A stretch of 40,431 nt of DNA from G020353115 sp964389685 (GCA_964389685.1 CAYMFM010000030.1:1-40431), one strand, 5' to 3'; counted from the first letter of the stretch, positions 1-9,489 are shown. The notes: generated by a model not told the origin, from the sequence alone. A program made the numbers and translations.

Positions 1-70
1 CTTTTGGTTAGAGAATCAATAAAGATACTATAAAAAAATAATTTCGGATTGCGGAATAAAGAAATGGTTA

Positions 71-310
71 TTAACCCGAAAAATTCTTTGAATTTTTCGT
101 CATTTATGGCTGACGAAAAGTCAAATTCAAGTATGTCAACTGTTTCACTCAACAGTTATCTTCAAAACTGATGAAAATTTCATACCCAAACTTGAGGGTA
201 TTGAATTTGACTTTTATCAGGGTTAACCCTGATATATATAATTGATAATCAATAGATTACAATTATGTATCGTCATTATTCATGCTGAATGCATGAATAA
301 TTCGGGTTAA
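71..310. repeat. 240-bp palindrome-rich MITE-like element, copy 1
   Basis: The element begins with TTAACCCGAA (71-80) and ends with TTCGGGTTAA (301-310), a perfect 10-bp terminal inverted repeat. The interior is almost entirely made of inverted repeats: 77-86 with 90-99 (10 bp, 3-nt loop), 116-130 with 201-215 (15 bp), a perfect 18-bp palindrome at 217-234, and ATTCATGC/GCATGAAT near 278-298. A second copy in the same orientation lies at 29971-30210 with the same length and six differences (97.5% identity). It has no meaningful ORF, so if it moves it must be mobilised in trans. Flanking GTTA on both sides (67-70 and 311-314) could be a target duplication, but the second copy does not show one. 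A structured regulatory or REP/ERIC-like element is the alternative. Confidence 0.8.
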
Positions 311-314
311 GTTA

Positions 315-336
315 TGCCAAAGGCATCCCTTCGGCA
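315..336. repeat. Short REP-like hairpin downstream of lptD
   Basis: TGCCAAAGG (315-323) and CCTTCGGCA (328-336) form a 9-bp stem with one G-T-type mismatch. Positions 317-336 match 34113-34132 at 18 of 20 bases, and the right half recurs inverted at 24927-24942. It sits between the 240-bp element and the lptD stop codon, so it could also act as an mRNA 3' end structure. No T-run follows on either strand. Confidence 0.5.
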
Positions 337-360
337 GATGTTGAACGTTGAACGTTTCAA

Positions 361-3090
361 TTACCTGTCATACCAGCTCTTCCGTTTCTCGTATTTCAGA
401 TCTTTCAGGATAGCCGATTTGACGTTGATCTGGAAGGAGTAACTTTGATGATACCCGATGGGGATCCAGGATAACCTCATCTCCCAGCAGTGCAGGTCCC
501 GGTAGATATTCACCGATGTATAGGTGAGTTTGTTTGATTTGAAATCATACCCGGAGCTGAATCCGATCTTCCATTTTTCTGTCAGGCTCACATTGCCTGA
601 GAAGTTGAATGTCTGGGTCACCCGCTTTCTCATTCCGGTATTGGTATAATTGTAATTATACCGCAGGGAGAGGTTCCAGGGGATACTAAAATCAACGTAT
701 TCCCCTGTGTAGAATTCCTGGAGCACTCCCCCCTCCTCATCATTCTCCATGGGAATGCCCAGCTTACTCCCCGGTATGCCTTCAGGCATTGATTGTCTTG
801 TGTCGGGCTCTTCCGCGGGACTTTCCTGAGCCCGCGAGTTCAGTGAAGCGTTTATGGAGAAGTTAAAGCGGGTTAGCCGCGCCAGTTTGCCAGTCTCTGT
901 TAATTCAGCTTTATTGATCTTTCTTCCATCTTCTGACAGGGCATAGGGATCAAATGTACCGCCAAAAGTCAGGTCCACTTTATTGGCTAGCCGGGTGCGG
1001 CCGGACATGGTGATGGGTGACCATTTCAACGAATCAGCAAACAGGTTGTAATTAGTACTGAAGGAGAGGTTTTCAAGGATCTTCACCTTTTTGGAAGTTT
1101 GAGCCGTATCGCTGGTAGAACGCACCTTCATTTCAATGTTATTGCTCAGGCGTATGTTTACCGATCCGCTCCTGCCCGGCAAAGTTGGTGTGCGGTAGAT
1201 CTCTTGCTCAAACAATGAATACTCCCGCATATTCCCCAGGGTATCCACCTGCACTGTGCGATAATAGTCTGGTGAAACACCGGTCATATCGGGTGTGTAA
1301 GAGAAGGATACCGAAGGGGTCATAACATGGCGGACTGCTTCAATGCGGCTGTTGGGATTTTTGAAGACATACATTCCATAGATTTTGGGATTCAGCCCCA
1401 GGGATATGGTGGGCAAGTAGGAATGTGCATATCTCAGGCCCCTGATCGTATCGGTGATCAGTGTGGCATAGGTGGAATCGAGTTCGGCATCATAGTAGTT
1501 CTCTTCCCACCTTTTTTCTATGTGTTTTGAATAGAGAACCCCGGAATATTGAAGGGAAGGAGAGACATAAAAACTGTTAAAGGGCCTGATCTGGGTTGAC
1601 AGCGGGATATCGTGTTTAAATGCATTCTTCATATCATCCCAAACAGCAGAGGTAAACAATAGTGAGTCGGTTGTCTTTATCTGGTTATCCAGCATTGCTT
1701 TGTAGCTCAGTTCAATGTTTTCATACCACTTTGATTTTCCTGTCCTGTTTTTTCTTTTCAGCGGATAAATCCGGTTCATATTAAAATTCATCTTAGGCAG
1801 GTTCAGATCGACCGAATTTGTCTGGCTGTTCTGCCGGTGGTTCATGCTGGCAGACAGGTTGAACGGGCTTCCTGCCCACCGTTTTGAATAGGATATGCTG
1901 GATTGTTTCGTGTTCGTCAGGTAATCGTTTGCATTGAAGCTGTGGTTCCGGTCAAAGGAGCTTGAGCTCATGTTCACATTGGCATTGAAGGTCCGGCTTG
2001 GATTCGATTTCGGATCCTGCGAATGGGACCAGGTGATGGAGTAATCTGTTTTTTTTGTGTAATCGGGCAGCTCTTTTTCACCACTCACGTTCATGTAGTA
2101 CCTTGCTCTCAGGTTGCCGTTGAACCGGTACCGAACGCGGTAATTGGATCCAAGGGAGACACCCCAGGTTCCGTGGGTATAGATATCTCCGGTAATCCGT
2201 GCATCGAAATAATCACTCAATGCAAGGTAATAACCTCCATTACGGAAGAAGAAACCCCGGTTCCGCTCTTCTCCATATTCGGGAATAAGGATCCCGGAAG
2301 AGCGTGATTTCTGATTTGGGAAGAAGCCGAATGGAAGAGCAATGGGCAGGGGAATGTCTGCCATGACAAGATACGCAGGGCCTGAAACGATCTTGTCATC
2401 AGGGATGACTTTTGCCTTGGTGAGGGCAACGTAGAAGTGTGGGTTTTCCAAATCACACGTGGTGTATTTTCCGTTCTTCACGTGGATCTCACCATTTTCG
2501 TGTTTTTTTGTTATCCCACTGTGCAGGTACCCTCCCTCCTGCTCGGTGATAACACCCTGGATGATTCCTTTTTTCGTTTTGAAATTATAGGTCAGCGTTT
2601 TTGATTCGAAACTTTCGGAACCGTCTTTAAATACCGGTTTTCCAATTTCCCTTCCCAGGCTGTCCAGGGTTCCCATGGCAAAAACAACATCCCTGGCTCT
2701 GTCGAGCTCAATGTATGCAGCCCTAAGCTCGATATCCTGGTAGGTGACAAATCCATTCCCGTACAGGTACACTTTATCGTTCTCCAGATCAAAAATCAGG
2801 GAATCATCTGCCTCATAATCAATGGGGTCATCAATTTCCGTGGTGGTTGGTTTTTCTGTCGCTGCCTGTACGGTATCTATTACCGCTGTATCCTGCCTGA
2901 CCAGAACCGTATCGGGAATAGCAATCCGTTCCTGTCCATTGGAAACTGAAACAGACAGAACAGGAAAAGATAAAATGAAAAGGATTTTTGGAAATTTTAA
3001 ATACAACGTTTTATATACTATTTTTGTGAGATCATGGTTTACACAGAAACAGGTCAGCGTCATTTCCTGATCACGAAAGGTATCAGACAA
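361..3090 (-). CDS. lptD: LPS-assembly outer-membrane protein LptD
   Basis: This 909-residue protein is a LptD/OstA-type outer-membrane translocon that would insert lipopolysaccharide (with LptE) into the outer leaflet. The N-terminus has a hydrophobic export segment around residues 33-52. An OstA/LptA-like jellyroll follows at about 90-200, with the motif YGNGFVTYQDIELRA and then GKYTTCD. The long remainder is rich in alternating aromatic/polar beta strands, as expected for the barrel. A start at residue 10 (Met, 3063) gives a shorter N-region and is also reasonable; I kept the longest frame. The gene is divergent from the amidase with only 26 bp between the annotated starts, so the two promoters must overlap coding sequence. 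Gene order lptD - amidase - MCE is, from general knowledge, common in Bacteroidota and supports the assignment. Confidence 0.92.
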   Translation of the reverse strand: MSDTFRDQEMTLTCFCVNHDLTKIVYKTLYLKFPKILFILSFPVLSVSVSNGQERIAIPDTVLVRQDTAVIDTVQAATEKPTTTEIDDPIDYEADDSLIFDLENDKVYLYGNGFVTYQDIELRAAYIELDRARDVVFAMGTLDSLGREIGKPVFKDGSESFESKTLTYNFKTKKGIIQGVITEQEGGYLHSGITKKHENGEIHVKNGKYTTCDLENPHFYVALTKAKVIPDDKIVSGPAYLVMADIPLPIALPFGFFPNQKSRSSGILIPEYGEERNRGFFFRNGGYYLALSDYFDARITGDIYTHGTWGVSLGSNYRVRYRFNGNLRARYYMNVSGEKELPDYTKKTDYSITWSHSQDPKSNPSRTFNANVNMSSSSFDRNHSFNANDYLTNTKQSSISYSKRWAGSPFNLSASMNHRQNSQTNSVDLNLPKMNFNMNRIYPLKRKNRTGKSKWYENIELSYKAMLDNQIKTTDSLLFTSAVWDDMKNAFKHDIPLSTQIRPFNSFYVSPSLQYSGVLYSKHIEKRWEENYYDAELDSTYATLITDTIRGLRYAHSYLPTISLGLNPKIYGMYVFKNPNSRIEAVRHVMTPSVSFSYTPDMTGVSPDYYRTVQVDTLGNMREYSLFEQEIYRTPTLPGRSGSVNIRLSNNIEMKVRSTSDTAQTSKKVKILENLSFSTNYNLFADSLKWSPITMSGRTRLANKVDLTFGGTFDPYALSEDGRKINKAELTETGKLARLTRFNFSINASLNSRAQESPAEEPDTRQSMPEGIPGSKLGIPMENDEEGGVLQEFYTGEYVDFSIPWNLSLRYNYNYTNTGMRKRVTQTFNFSGNVSLTEKWKIGFSSGYDFKSNKLTYTSVNIYRDLHCWEMRLSWIPIGYHQSYSFQINVKSAILKDLKYEKRKSWYDR

Positions 3091-3116
3091 AACTAATTAA
3101 AAATAGACATCAAAGA

Positions 3117-4229
3117 ATGACCTTTTTCAATATATCTGCTATTTTTCTTCAAAAACGGTTAATAACCGTATTTCTTGTACTTTGCGGGGTTTATTTATCG
3201 GTTACAGGCGCATCAGGGATGCAATCGGAAGGCACGAAAAGAGTATGGAAAGTGGTGATTGATCCCGGGCATGGAGGGAAAGATCCGGGCGCGCTGGGAA
3301 AAATAAGCAGGGAAAAGGACATTGTGCTCGGAGTCGGATTAAAACTGGGGAATTATATCTCTGAAAACTTTGATGATGTTGAAGTAATCTATACCCGGAC
3401 GACCGATCGGTTCGTTGAATTGCACCGCCGGGCTGAGATTGCGAACAAAGCCAAAGCCGACCTGTTTATCTCGCTGCATGCCAATTCCTGGAAAAACAGA
3501 AACATCCTCGGATCGGAAACCTATGTGATGGGACTGCATACGGATGAGAAGAATCTGGAAGTAGCCATAAAGGAAAATGCCGTTATCACGTTTGAGGAAG
3601 ATTATACCACGAAATATGAAGGATACGATCCCGATTCCCCCGAATCGTTCATCATATTCTCGCTGGTTCAGAATACTTACCTGGAACAGAGTCTGGACTT
3701 CGCATCGTTTGTGCAGAACCAGTTTCGCGAACGAGCCAAACGCATCGACCGAGGAGTAAAGCAGGCAGGTTTTCTGGTTTTGTGGAACACGACCATGCCG
3801 AGTGTACTCGTTGAAATCGGGTTCATCTCAAATGCCGCTGAAGAGACATACCTCCTCTCCGAAGCCGGACAGGATTATATCGCATCCGCAATATTCAGGG
3901 CATTCCGTGACTATAAAATTGCGGTGGAAAACAGAAGCGATTTCAGCAAAATTCCAGCAGAAACCAGTTCCGTACGCTTCATGGTCCAGGTCATGGCTTC
4001 CAGAAAACCCATACCCCTCGATTCGGAATATTTCACGGGGTTTGAGCAGGTGAAAGAGTTCAAAACAGGGGATATGTATAAATACGCTGTGGGTAACGAA
4101 TCCAGCTACGATGAAATCATGCAGTACATCCAAAAAGTGAAAATTCGCTATAGCGATTCATTCATCATCGCGATAGAAAATGATAAAATAATCCCGCTAA
4201 ATGAAGCATTGAAGAAAATTAATGAGTAA
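3117..4229 (+). CDS. N-acetylmuramoyl-L-alanine amidase (Amidase_3) with SPOR-like tail
   Basis: This is a zinc amidase that would cleave the lactyl-peptide amide bond of peptidoglycan in the periplasm, typically during daughter-cell separation. Residues 1-34 form a signal peptide (LQKR followed by a hydrophobic core). The Amidase_3 fold covers about 44-275: zinc ligands H52 (DPGHGG), E66 (REKD) and H121 (SLHAN), and catalytic E233 (VEIGFISN). The C-terminal 80 residues, starting near VRFMVQVMAS, look SPOR-like, which would direct the enzyme to denuded septal glycan. Its stop is 25 bp before the MCE gene, so the two are probably co-transcribed. An internal Met35 would remove the signal peptide and is unlikely to be the start. 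Confidence 0.93.
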   Translation: MTFFNISAIFLQKRLITVFLVLCGVYLSVTGASGMQSEGTKRVWKVVIDPGHGGKDPGALGKISREKDIVLGVGLKLGNYISENFDDVEVIYTRTTDRFVELHRRAEIANKAKADLFISLHANSWKNRNILGSETYVMGLHTDEKNLEVAIKENAVITFEEDYTTKYEGYDPDSPESFIIFSLVQNTYLEQSLDFASFVQNQFRERAKRIDRGVKQAGFLVLWNTTMPSVLVEIGFISNAAEETYLLSEAGQDYIASAIFRAFRDYKIAVENRSDFSKIPAETSSVRFMVQVMASRKPIPLDSEYFTGFEQVKEFKTGDMYKYAVGNESSYDEIMQYIQKVKIRYSDSFIIAIENDKIIPLNEALKKINE

Positions 4230-4254
4230 ATTTATTCAGTAAATCCCAGCTATC

Positions 4255-5223
4255 ATGCGGAAAATCAGACACGAAGTAAAAATAGGAGTGTTAGCAATAA
4301 TCACCATCGCTCTGTTTATATGGATTTACAATTTCATGAAGGGGAAAAATATTCTTCATGCTGCCAAAACCTACACGGTGGTGTACGACAAAGTCAATGG
4401 ACTGGAAGAATCAAACGCCGTGCTGATCAATGGTTATCGAGTGGGTTTGGTAGACAATATCCGGTTTGCTTCCGATCAATCCGGAAAGCTTATCGTGACA
4501 CTTCTGATCGAGGAGAACTTTGACATCCCGAAAAACTCCATTGCACGGATCTACAGTTCGGACCTGATGGGAACGCGATCCGTGGACCTGATCCTGGGAA
4601 ATTCGGAAGATTTCTGTGAGAGCGGCGATACACTGATCCCGGAAGTGGCAGGGACCCTGCAGGAGCAGGTGAGCATCGAGATGCTCCCGCTGAAAAATAA
4701 AGCGGAAAACCTCATGCTCTCGATTGATTCAGTGCTGGCTGTTATCCAGGTGACCTTCAACGAAAGTTTCAGGGATAATTTTTCCGCCAGCTTTGGACAC
4801 ATCCGCGAGACCATTAAGCACCTGAACCGCTCTACCTATACGCTCGATACCTTATTGACCAATGAAGATGGCCGGTTTGCAACTTTTCTGAGCAATATCG
4901 AATCCATTTCCGGAAACCTGAAAAACAACAATGAAGAGCTGACACAACTGTTTCAGAATATGGCAAGCCTGTCCGACTCACTGGCTAAATCCCATATTCG
5001 CAGTACGATAGATAACCTGGATCGAACCCTGGCTAACATGGATACAGCCCTTACACGAATTAACCGTGGAGAAGGAACACTGGGAATGCTGATAACTGAT
5101 GATTCACTCTATATCAATCTTGAAAATGCAACAAACAGCCTGGATGCCCTGCTGAAGGATGTGAAAGAAAATCCAAAACGGTATGTCCAGGTTTCTGTTT
5201 TTGGAGGAAAATCTTCGAAATGA
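4255..5223 (+). CDS. MCE/MlaD-family lipid-transport protein
   Basis: This 322-residue protein has one N-terminal membrane anchor (about residues 9-29) and one MCE domain (about 38-115, with YDKVNGLEESNAVLINGYRVG and DLMGTRSVDLILG). A long helical tail contains LD/NxL heptads. MCE proteins form periplasmic rings or tubes that carry phospholipids between the membranes as part of an Mla-type ABC system. The ATPase and permease partners (MlaF, MlaE) are not in the window; in Bacteroidota they are often encoded elsewhere. Its position behind a cell-wall amidase and beside lptD indicates an envelope-maintenance role. Confidence 0.88.
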   Translation: MRKIRHEVKIGVLAIITIALFIWIYNFMKGKNILHAAKTYTVVYDKVNGLEESNAVLINGYRVGLVDNIRFASDQSGKLIVTLLIEENFDIPKNSIARIYSSDLMGTRSVDLILGNSEDFCESGDTLIPEVAGTLQEQVSIEMLPLKNKAENLMLSIDSVLAVIQVTFNESFRDNFSASFGHIRETIKHLNRSTYTLDTLLTNEDGRFATFLSNIESISGNLKNNNEELTQLFQNMASLSDSLAKSHIRSTIDNLDRTLANMDTALTRINRGEGTLGMLITDDSLYINLENATNSLDALLKDVKENPKRYVQVSVFGGKSSK

Positions 5224-5642
5224 AAAATCGAATCCGGATATTCAGCCGGATCCCATGTTGACCGTTTACATATTCTGTATTCCGGTTTAACAAATTGACG
5301 GAATTCTCATTTTCCGGAACTGGGAATTTTGACAAACTGCTGTTTTTTTTTGATGAAATTTTTCAGCAGAGAATGAATTTTTAACGCTTTACTTTAAATA
5401 ATGCACTTAAACAATTAATTAACAATTTATTAACAATGATTTAGTTTATAATACTGATTATTAGCGCATTAGATAAATAAAAATTTTTATGATTTTTTTT
5501 TAATTTTTAAAGGGTTGATTTTAAAACCAATATAATTTTTTTGTAAAAGTCAAGTGAAAATTAATTTTTTTTTTACTTTTTTTTTAACAACCTTGCTACT
5601 TCTAACCTAAAATTAAAATAAAATAAATTGGGACATTTCTAA
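5224..5642. other. AT-rich leader upstream of dnaA
   Basis: This is a 419-bp gap without a gene. The part from about 5340 to 5640 is extremely AT-rich, with T-runs up to 10 and two close copies of ATTAACAATTTATTAACAAT-like sequence near 5419-5438. A small inverted repeat ATCCGG/CCGGAT lies just after the MCE stop. I found no consensus DnaA box (TTATCCACA) on either strand and no clear Bacteroidota promoter (TTG, about 19 bp, TAnnTTTG). It should contain the dnaA promoter. Its composition could suit a DNA-unwinding element, but an origin call is not supported by what I see. Confidence 0.5.
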
Positions 5643-7073
5643 ATGAGTAGTTCACATCACGAAGTATGGAATAATTGTTTAAAGATCATTAAGGATAATG
5701 TTCCTTCGATTAGTTACAGAACCTGGTTCGAGCCTATCGTTCCGGTGAAACTAGAAAAAAATATTTTAACCATACAGGTTCCCAGTCCTTTCTTCTATGA
5801 GTATTTAGAAGAGCAGTACATTGATATTCTGAGGAAGACCCTCAGAAAGGAGCTGGGTATTGATGCCAAGCTGGAGTACAATGTGGTCATGGAAAACAAT
5901 GCGTTTTCCAATTCCAAACCTTACACGGTAAAATTTCCCACAAAGAATAAAGCAGAACTTAAGAACCGTCCGGTTTCCATTCCCCTTGAGACCGAACAAA
6001 ACACCATAAAAAATCCATTTATTATTCCGGGGATAAAAAAATTGCACGTTGATCCCAGGTTAAATCCGGATAACTCTTTTGCCAATTTTGTAGAGGGTGA
6101 ATGCAACCGGTTAGCCCGGTCTGCAGGATTTGCCGTCGGAAACAAACCCGGTGGAACAGCGTTCAACCCCCTGTTGATCTATGGAGATTCGGGATTGGGT
6201 AAGACCCACCTTGCACAGGCAATTGGAATTCTGGTTAAGGAACAGATGCCTGAAAAGACGGTTCTTTATGTGAATGCAAATAAGTTCCAGACACAGTTTG
6301 TGGAATCGATCCGCAATAACAATAAAAATGATTTCCTTCATTTTTACCAGATGATCGATGTGCTGATCCTGGATGATGTACATGAATTTGCCGGAAAGGA
6401 AAAAACACAGGATATCTTTTTTCATATCTTCAATCACCTGCACCAATCGGGAAAACAACTGATTCTCACTTCAGACAAGCCTCCCGTTGAACTCCAGGGC
6501 ATGGAGCAGCGACTGCTTTCACGGTTCAAATGGGGATTATCAGCTGATCTGCAGCCGCCCGATTTTGAAACCCGGATGGCTATCCTTCTGAAAAAAACCT
6601 ACAATGATGGCATCGAAATGCCGGAAGATGTCCTGGAATACATCGCAACGCACATCACGGATAATATCCGGGAACTGGAAGGTGCCCTGATCTCCCTTCT
6701 TGCACAGTCAACCCTGAACAAGAAAGAGATCACCCTTGATCTGGCAAAGCAGATGATCGACAAGTTGATCAAGAACACGAAAAGGGAAATCTCCATCGAT
6801 TACATCCAGAAGATCGTGTGTGACTATTTTAACATACCTATTGATTTGATGCAGAGTAAAACAAGGAAACGGGAAATTGTTCAGGCAAGACAGGTTGCTA
6901 TGTTTTTCTCAAAAAGCCTTACAAAATCTTCCCTTGCCACCATTGGCTCCCAGATCGGTGGAAAAGATCATGCAACGGTTCTCCATGCCTGCAAAACAGT
7001 GAACAACCTGATCGATACCGATAAGCGGTTCAGGGTACAAATAGATGAGATTGAAAAAAAGCTGAAGATCTAG
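5643..7073 (+). CDS. dnaA: Chromosomal replication initiator DnaA
   Basis: DnaA binds DnaA boxes at oriC, oligomerises with ATP and melts the origin. All domains are visible in 476 residues. Domain I spans about 1-85 (WNNCLKIIKDNVPSISYRTWF), followed by a short linker. The AAA+ domain has Walker A GDSGLGKTHL near 183-192 and Walker B VLILDDVHEF. The domain IV helix-turn-helix ends with GGKDHATVLHACKTV, the DnaA-box recognition signature. The length is normal for the family. The gene stands alone: dnaN and recF do not follow, as is usual in Bacteroidota, and transcription appears to end at the terminator 26 bp downstream. Confidence 0.98.
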   Translation: MSSSHHEVWNNCLKIIKDNVPSISYRTWFEPIVPVKLEKNILTIQVPSPFFYEYLEEQYIDILRKTLRKELGIDAKLEYNVVMENNAFSNSKPYTVKFPTKNKAELKNRPVSIPLETEQNTIKNPFIIPGIKKLHVDPRLNPDNSFANFVEGECNRLARSAGFAVGNKPGGTAFNPLLIYGDSGLGKTHLAQAIGILVKEQMPEKTVLYVNANKFQTQFVESIRNNNKNDFLHFYQMIDVLILDDVHEFAGKEKTQDIFFHIFNHLHQSGKQLILTSDKPPVELQGMEQRLLSRFKWGLSADLQPPDFETRMAILLKKTYNDGIEMPEDVLEYIATHITDNIRELEGALISLLAQSTLNKKEITLDLAKQMIDKLIKNTKREISIDYIQKIVCDYFNIPIDLMQSKTRKREIVQARQVAMFFSKSLTKSSLATIGSQIGGKDHATVLHACKTVNNLIDTDKRFRVQIDEIEKKLKI

Positions 7074-7098
7074 GACTAACCGGCACGATCTTTAGTTC

Positions 7099-7139
7099 GA
7101 GGGTGTCTCATAAGCAATTAAAAGACACCCTCTTTTTTT
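7099..7139 (+). terminator. Rho-independent terminator of dnaA
   Basis: A perfect 10-bp stem, GAGGGTGTCT (7099-7108) with AGACACCCTC (7123-7132), encloses a 14-nt loop and is followed directly by seven T residues. It lies 26 bp after the dnaA stop. This is the clearest intrinsic terminator in the window. Confidence 0.9.
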
Positions 7140-7239
7140 ACCGGGAAAATAGCTTGCCTGCACTGAGAAATTATCTTATTTTTAACCTTCCTTTATTTTA
7201 TATGAATCCCATTTTTATCACTTTATACTTGTTACAGCC

Positions 7240-9429
7240 ATGAAAAAAATGATCCAAGCTTCCATGCTGTGGTTAGCGTTTATAGCCATGCTGGCATTAT
7301 CCAATGCATCCGCCCAGAAGAAAAATTTCACCTATGACGAGGCGTTTTCTGCCCGGGGTCAGATGTTTTCAAGCTCACTACCCAGGTTATCGGGTTGGCT
7401 TGATGCAACCCATTACCTGGAAAGCAAACGGGAAAACGGGTCTCAGGTGGTGATGAAAGTTACTGCTGAAACTGGAGAATCAACGCTTTATCTTGACTTT
7501 TCTGAATTCGATAAGATCCTTCCGGAAGGATTTTCACTGGATAGAAGCGAAACGAACACGGATGATCTGAATCATTTCATTTTAGAAAAAGAGAACAACC
7601 TGTACTATTTTAACCGGACTACAGGAGAGTTCCGGCAGGTTACTTATTCGGACTCAGAGGAAAAAAATGCCACTTTCTCCCCGGATGCAACAAAGATTGC
7701 CTTTACCCGGGATCACAACCTTTTCATTTCTGTCCTGGCTACCGGAGAAGAGACCCAGCTTACCTTCGATGGTGATAAGCGCATCTATAACGGCTGGGCA
7801 TCCTGGGTTTACTATGAAGAGATCCTCGGCAGGGCATCCCAATACAGGGCATTCTGGTGGTCCCCGGACAGCAGAAAGATCGCATACCTCCGGTTTGATG
7901 ACAATCCCGTACCTGAATTCACCATCGTCACCGGAGAGGGTGTACATGGCAGGGTGGAGATCACCCCCTATCCGAAAGCGGGGGATCCCAACCCACTGGT
8001 AAAGCTGGGAGTAGTAGACCTTGAAAGGGGCAAAACCATCTGGATGGATACCAACGAGGGTGTTGACCGCTATGTGGCATGGCCATTCTGGACAAAAGAT
8101 TCGAAAGAACTGGTCTACCAGTACATGAACAGGGGACAGGATGAAATCACCCTCTATGCTGTCAATCCGTCAACCGGTGAAAAACGAGAGATCTACCACG
8201 AAAAACAGAATTGCTGGGTCGAATTCTTCGAGGATCTGTATCTCTTTGAGGATGGCAGCGGTTTCCTTGTACGGAGTGATGTTGATGGATGGAGAAACCT
8301 CTACTACTATGATATGAACGGGGAACTGATCATCAGGGTTACTGATCTTGACTGGAGGGTGACGGGCATAGAGCGGGTGGTGGAAAAGACAAAAACGGTT
8401 TTCTTTACAGGAACGGGTGGTGAATCAACAGAGAATCACCTGTTCTCCATCAACCTGAACGGGAAAAAACTCACTCAGCTTACTTCCATTGAGGGAACAC
8501 ACAGACCTTCCGTTTCACCTGGCGGGGACTATTTCTATGACAGCTATAGCAATATCCTTACCCCCACTAAACTGGAGCTGTTCACCGGAAAAGGTAAATC
8601 AGTCCGGTTGCTGGGAGATTCACGGGATGAGTCAATGGAGGAACACAACCTCGGAACGGTGGAACTGTTCACCATTCCCACTTCAGACGGCTATGACCTG
8701 CCTGCCATGTGGACCCTCCCACCCGACCTTGATGAAACGAAAAAATATCCTGTTATTTTTTCAATTTACGGAGGGCCTAATTCTCCTTCCGTCAGGAACA
8801 GTGCCTCTTACTCATTAAGCAACCATTATTATGCTCAAAACGGGATCATTACCATTGCCGTGGACCACCGGGCTACCGGACATTTTGGTAAATCGGGAGT
8901 GGAACTCATGCACCGCAACCTGGGCAAATGGGAAATACACGACTACATCGAAGCGGTTAAATGGCTGAGAGAAAAACCCTTTATCGATCCTGAACGGATA
9001 GGCATTACCGGAAGCAGTTATGGAGGATATATGACCCTGATGGCATTAACAGCCGGCGCTGATTATTTCACACATGGCCAGGCTGGTTCTGCCGTGACCG
9101 ATTGGCGTTTGTATGACAACGTGTATACAGAACGATATATGGATACACCGGAAGAAAACCCGGAAGGATATAAACAGGGTTCTGTAATGACACACATTGA
9201 AAATTACAAAGGGTATTTAAAAATCACCCACGGAGATATAGATGATAATGTTCACATGCAAAATATCATTCAGCTGATCTCCGAAATGCAGGACCTAAAC
9301 CAGGATTTTGAACTGATGATCTACCCCGGAGGAAGGCACGGCTGGAGAGGTCCGAAACGTGCCCATTCAACCCGTAAATCGGTGGAATTCTGGTTTCACC
9401 ATTTCCTGGGGAGGGAGGTTGAGGAGTGA
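7240..9429 (+). CDS. Exported S9B dipeptidyl-peptidase IV family protein
   Basis: The protein is predicted to remove N-terminal dipeptides, classically X-Pro, from peptides in the periplasm or at the cell surface. It has a signal peptide (residues 1-25, ending ASA-Q). A DPPIV N-terminal beta-propeller covers about 90-440, including the typical WVYYEEIL and FWWSPDSRKIAYLRFDD segments. The C-terminal alpha/beta hydrolase carries the triad S593 (GSSYGG), D668 (DIDDNVH) and H700 (GGRHGW). At 729 residues it is normal length. It has its own transcription unit after the dnaA terminator. A second, more distant paralogue lies at 12808-15081. Substrate specificity cannot be read from sequence. Confidence 0.93.
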   Translation: MKKMIQASMLWLAFIAMLALSNASAQKKNFTYDEAFSARGQMFSSSLPRLSGWLDATHYLESKRENGSQVVMKVTAETGESTLYLDFSEFDKILPEGFSLDRSETNTDDLNHFILEKENNLYYFNRTTGEFRQVTYSDSEEKNATFSPDATKIAFTRDHNLFISVLATGEETQLTFDGDKRIYNGWASWVYYEEILGRASQYRAFWWSPDSRKIAYLRFDDNPVPEFTIVTGEGVHGRVEITPYPKAGDPNPLVKLGVVDLERGKTIWMDTNEGVDRYVAWPFWTKDSKELVYQYMNRGQDEITLYAVNPSTGEKREIYHEKQNCWVEFFEDLYLFEDGSGFLVRSDVDGWRNLYYYDMNGELIIRVTDLDWRVTGIERVVEKTKTVFFTGTGGESTENHLFSINLNGKKLTQLTSIEGTHRPSVSPGGDYFYDSYSNILTPTKLELFTGKGKSVRLLGDSRDESMEEHNLGTVELFTIPTSDGYDLPAMWTLPPDLDETKKYPVIFSIYGGPNSPSVRNSASYSLSNHYYAQNGIITIAVDHRATGHFGKSGVELMHRNLGKWEIHDYIEAVKWLREKPFIDPERIGITGSSYGGYMTLMALTAGADYFTHGQAGSAVTDWRLYDNVYTERYMDTPEENPEGYKQGSVMTHIENYKGYLKITHGDIDDNVHMQNIIQLISEMQDLNQDFELMIYPGGRHGWRGPKRAHSTRKSVEFWFHHFLGREVEE

Positions 9430-9489
9430 TGAGTTTGGATCAATTTTCCGATTTATTATCTGTTGTGATTTATCACCTAATTAATCATT

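Noticed and set aside
3178..3184. TACTTTG after a 15-bp near-palindrome ACGGTTAATAACCGT, resembling a promoter inside the amidase gene.
   Set aside because: It would force a start at Met35 and remove a convincing signal peptide, and the box lacks one base of TAnnTTTG spacing; most likely chance.
5224..5642. oriC next to dnaA.
   Set aside because: AT-rich but without recognisable DnaA boxes; origin and dnaA are often apart in this phylum.
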